A DNA stretch of 8,967 bases from Chitinophaga pinensis (GTDB lineage: Bacteria; Bacteroidota; Bacteroidia; M30B66), in assembly GCA_943330985.1 (NCBI GenBank), contig CALQJV010000029.1, positions 1 to 8,967 on the forward strand, in the 5' to 3' direction. The notes beneath the pieces are model-generated. The model saw nothing but the letters and a program-made list of their open reading frames with translations. It was not told the origin of the DNA and did no database searches. Each line of letters opens with the position of its first letter. The stretch's first letter is position 1. Shown piece after piece: positions 6,720 through 8,967 of the stretch. The translations under genes were made by a program, and so were the position numbers.

Positions 6720-8669
6720 TTAGCTCATGCGGAGCATAATTAATTCTTTTTCTGTTAGGAAACGAAATTTCCCGCGAGGTAAATCCTTTTTGGTAAGCCC
6801 AGCAAAGAAAGTACGGTCGAGTTTCACCACTTCGTATCCAAGATGTTCAAAAATACGACGTACAATTCTATTTTTACCAGAGTGGATTGCAATTCCTACT
6901 TCCGATTTATCGGCGCCTTCACCCACATAAGCAATCTCATCCACTTCGGCCAAACCATCTTCCAATGTTAATCCATCCAAAATACGTTTCATATCCACTG
7001 CTTTCAGATTTTTATCGAGCGTTACTTGATAAATCTTCTTTACTTCATAACTAGGATGGGTAAGTTTCTTCGCTAAATCTCCATCATTGGTCATTAAAAG
7101 TAAACCTGTTGTGGTTCTATCTAATCGACCAACTGGATACAAGCGTTCTTTACATGCACTTTTCACAAGCTCCATCACTGTTTTTCTACCTTCAGGATCG
7201 TTTGCTGTTGTGATGGTATCTTTGGGTTTATTTAAAAGGAGGTAACGTTTAACTTCTTTGTTTAGCGTTTCATCTCCGTATTGAATTTTATCATCCGGAC
7301 TCACACGTGTTCCCAACTCGGTAACAATCTTCCCATTCACCTTTATTACACCACTCTTAATCATGTCGTCTGCTTCTCTTCGAGAGCAAATTCCTGCATT
7401 GGAGATGTATTTATTCAATCGTATTTTTCCGTCTTTGTCTTCCAAAGTTGGAACATATACTTTCTTCGTTCTATAAGGAGTTGAGCGTTTCCCTTTCAAG
7501 AATTCGGGTTGCTCCATCGGCTTCGACCAATCCTTATCTTCACCAGAACGAGGTCGTGGCGCTGGACGGTCTCCAAATTTTCCTTTGCGTTCGAACGAAC
7601 CTTCTCCATCGCGTTTCTCAAATGGTCTATCATCACGACGTGGCGGACGATCACCGAATTTTTTGTCCGATGGTTTATCATCGTATCGTTTTGGACGATC
7701 GGAATCCCTTTTTTCGGAATCTCTATTATCACGTCTTGGCGGACGATCACCGAATTTATTATCCGATGGCTTGTCGTCAAAACGTCTTGGTCGATCGGAA
7801 TCTCTTTTTTCAAAAGGTCTGTCATCGCGACGTGCTGGACGATCACCGAATTTATTATCCGATGGCCTATCATCACGACGTGCCGTACGATCTGAATCTC
7901 GTTTCTCGAACGGTCTATCATCACGTCTTGGCGGACGATCACCGAATTTATTATCCGATGGCCTATCATCACGACGTGCCGGACGATCTGAATCTCGTTT
8001 CTCGAAAGGTCTATCATCGCGACGCGGCGGACGATCACCGAATTTTTTATCCGATGGTTTATCGTCGTAACGTTTTGTACGATCGGAATCGCGTTTCTCA
8101 AATGGCTTATCATCACGACGCGCTGGACGATCAGAAGAAGATTTGCCGAAACTGTCATTGTCTTTGCGAGGAATCATTCCTTCGCGTTTCCTTGGAGCAG
8201 GTCGGTCAGATCCCCATTCGGCATTATCCCCACGTTTATCGCTTTCTTTGAAAAAATCCTTAGCGGGTTTTTCCGAAGCTGGTTCTGATTTCAAATTTCC
8301 TGATGGTTTTTCACCGCGCGGAGCACGTTTCACCATTCCTTCGCGTTTCTTGCCTGGAATTAGTCGAGCAAATGCATCTACACCATAATCCTCTTTGGGA
8401 GCTTTGGTAGAAGGCGCACGTTCTGGTTTGGGGCTTTCTGAAATCTCTTTCGCTGCACGAGGTTTTCTGACGGGCTTATCAACCACCTCTTTCGAAGCAG
8501 CACTTACCGTTTTTCTTGCTACTTTTTCGGTAGCAGGTTCATCCTTTTTTACTCGTGTGCGTCGCTCCCGCGGGGCTTCTTCGAGTTCTGTTTTCTTTAA
8601 TCTTTTCGGACGTTTTTCGCCTGTCTCAGGTTCGTTAACGCTCTCCGCCGCTTTCTTGGCCATAGTCAT
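6720..8669 (-). CDS. rluB: 23S rRNA pseudouridine synthase, RluB/RsuA family, with a long charged repeat N-terminal extension
   Basis: The enzyme isomerises a uridine to pseudouridine in 23S rRNA (U2605 by E. coli RluB). Counted from ATG 8669 (649 residues), residues 1-178 are disordered and Lys/Arg/Glu rich, 179-354 are 5.5 copies of a 32-residue charged repeat, and 355-410 are a linker. An S4 RNA-binding domain follows at about 416-462 (IRLNKYISNAGICSRREADD and onward), then the catalytic domain with GRLDRTTTGLLLMTNDG (514-530) whose Asp517 is the nucleophile, KIYQVTLD (545-552) and the motif SGKNRIVRRIFEHLGYEVVK (597-616). The E. coli protein has about 290 residues, so the catalytic part is normal and the extra length is all N-terminal. 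The frame extends to a TTG at 8684, but that codon lies inside the proposed -7 box; ATG at 8669 or 8663 is the real start, and they cannot be separated here. RluB is inferred over RluE/RluF/RsuA from the family context of Bacteroidota. Confidence 0.9.
   Translation of the reverse strand: MTMAKKAAESVNEPETGEKRPKRLKKTELEEAPRERRTRVKKDEPATEKVARKTVSAASKEVVDKPVRKPRAAKEISESPKPERAPSTKAPKEDYGVDAFARLIPGKKREGMVKRAPRGEKPSGNLKSEPASEKPAKDFFKESDKRGDNAEWGSDRPAPRKREGMIPRKDNDSFGKSSSDRPARRDDKPFEKRDSDRTKRYDDKPSDKKFGDRPPRRDDRPFEKRDSDRPARRDDRPSDNKFGDRPPRRDDRPFEKRDSDRTARRDDRPSDNKFGDRPARRDDRPFEKRDSDRPRRFDDKPSDNKFGDRPPRRDNRDSEKRDSDRPKRYDDKPSDKKFGDRPPRRDDRPFEKRDGEGSFERKGKFGDRPAPRPRSGEDKDWSKPMEQPEFLKGKRSTPYRTKKVYVPTLEDKDGKIRLNKYISNAGICSRREADDMIKSGVIKVNGKIVTELGTRVSPDDKIQYGDETLNKEVKRYLLLNKPKDTITTANDPEGRKTVMELVKSACKERLYPVGRLDRTTTGLLLMTNDGDLAKKLTHPSYEVKKIYQVTLDKNLKAVDMKRILDGLTLEDGLAEVDEIAYVGEGADKSEVGIAIHSGKNRIVRRIFEHLGYEVVKLDRTFFAGLTKKDLPRGKFRFLTEKELIMLRMS
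7608..8135 (-). repeat. 5.5 tandem copies of a 96-bp (32-codon) repeat inside rluB
   Basis: The protein repeats with exact 32-residue phase; each unit begins GDRPPRRDDRPFEKRDS and continues DRPARRDDRPSDNKF, so it is itself two related 16-residue halves. In a typical unit 20 of 32 residues are charged (9 R, 2 K, 8 D, 1 E), a near-neutral polyampholyte. At the DNA level units 7866-7961 and 7962-8057 differ at only about seven positions by eye, which suggests recent duplication. The outer copies differ more. Because 96 is a multiple of three, other frames stay open here too. Unequal exchange should make the copy number vary between strains. Confidence 0.95.
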
Positions 8670-8681
8670 TTCTTGAATCTG

Positions 8682-8716
8682 CAAAAGTACCTAAAAATAT
8701 GGGTCATTAGTCAAAA
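8682..8716 (-). promoter_or_regulatory. Candidate promoter for rluB (TTG - 22 nt - TACTTTTG)
   Basis: On the minus strand TTTTG ends at 8712 within the last codons of yraN, followed after 22 bases by TACTTTTG (8689-8682). This fits the Bacteroidota pattern TTG-N17-23-TAnnTTTG on both boxes. The expected transcription start is near 8675, giving a leader of only about 5-12 bases to the ATG at 8669 or 8663. It is the best-formed promoter in the window and suggests that rluB and the genes after it can be transcribed apart from yraN. Confidence 0.55.
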
Positions 8717-8967
8717 GGACTAAAAGCCCTCGTAATGTGCGATATAGCATAGTTTTCGTCGTAAGCGACAATGGAAATTATGTCGAAACGGGTTTCTAGA
8801 TTGCTATTTTTTTGGTTGATATATACTTCGGCAGCGTTTACCAACAATCGTTGTTTTTTCAAACTCACGGCATCTTCAGGATTTCCAAAGTGGAGATTGC
8901 TGCGCGTTTTTACTTCAACGATAATTAAATATTGATCTTTTGATGCGATGATATCAATTTCCTCGAA
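8707..8967 (-). CDS. yraN: YraN-family (UPF0102) nuclease-like protein, C-terminal part only
   Basis: The last 86 codons and TAA stop are present; the start lies beyond the right edge. The fragment opens with EEIDIIASKDQYLIIVEVKTR, split here as EEIDIIA (2-8) and IIVEVKTR (15-22), then FGNPEDAVSLKKQRLL (27-42) and RFDIISIV (60-67). This is the YraN pattern of E-x-D ... E-V-K-T-R, a PD-(D/E)XK restriction-endonuclease-like active site with D4, E18 and K20 of the fragment as candidate catalytic residues. Full family members have about 120 residues, so roughly 30-35 residues are missing. The cellular role of the family is not settled; it is usually assumed to act on DNA. It ends 37 bases before the rluB start, and the rluB -33 element lies within its last codons. 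Confidence 0.88.
   Translation of the reverse strand, partial: FEEIDIIASKDQYLIIVEVKTRSNLHFGNPEDAVSLKKQRLLVNAAEVYINQKNSNLETRFDIISIVAYDENYAISHITRAFSPFD

Noticed and set aside
7448..8251. Long open frames on the plus strand and in another minus frame across the rluB repeat (for example 7448-8251, 7585-8070, 7496-8158)
   Set aside because: The 96-bp repeat is a multiple of three and nearly free of stop triplets, so every frame stays open. The translations are low-complexity echoes of the repeat (such as 'SDGLSSRRAGRSES'), with no independent start context.
8670..8684. TTG start for rluB at 8684
   Set aside because: The codon is part of the TACTTTTG box, and two ATG codons follow within 21 bases.

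Overview
The window looks like ordinary chromosomal DNA of a member of the Bacteroidota. Four things point there: a secreted protein with a type IX secretion (Por) C-terminal sorting domain, upstream boxes matching the Bacteroidota -7 element TAnnTTTG, an IspG of the long plant/Chlamydia/Bacteroidota type, and a pseudouridine synthase with a very long, charged, repetitive N-terminal extension. I cannot name a genus. No RNA gene, CRISPR array, phage gene or insertion sequence was recognised.

Layout from left to right. (1) 1-567, minus: 5' part of ispG (isoprenoid MEP pathway), running off the left edge. (2) 642-1373, minus: small secreted type IX cargo. (3) 1462-2922 and 2915-4045, plus: an alpha-helical repeat (TPR-like) protein whose stop overlaps the start of a cysteine desulfurase. 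(4) 4050-4430, minus: small coiled-coil protein of unknown function, ending 4 bases from the desulfurase stop. (5) 4520-5170 and 5170-6705, minus: LysE/RhtB-type exporter directly coupled (1-base overlap) to a GH3-type acyl-acid amido synthetase upstream of it. (6) 6720-8669, minus: RluB-type 23S rRNA pseudouridine synthase with 5.5 tandem copies of a 32-residue charged repeat. (7) 8707-8967, minus: 3' part of a YraN-family nuclease-like protein, running off the right edge.

The minus-strand set yraN - rluB - GH3 - lysE - coiled-coil is closely spaced and may be partly co-transcribed. A good promoter candidate sits between yraN and rluB, so rluB-GH3-lysE is the likeliest transcript. GH3 enzymes adenylate an acyl acid and join it to an amino acid, and LysE-type carriers export amino acids or similar small molecules. 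A 'make a conjugate and export it, or control the amino acid pool' module is therefore a reasonable but unproven idea. The TPR-desulfurase pair is a second translationally coupled unit, in which the helical protein could be a partner or regulator of sulfur transfer.

Several start codons are set here by position relative to TAnnTTTG-like boxes. For the type IX cargo, rluB and the TPR gene, the longest open frame would begin inside or upstream of the proposed promoter, so shorter starts were chosen. GH3 was also shortened, from a TTG to a nearby ATG.
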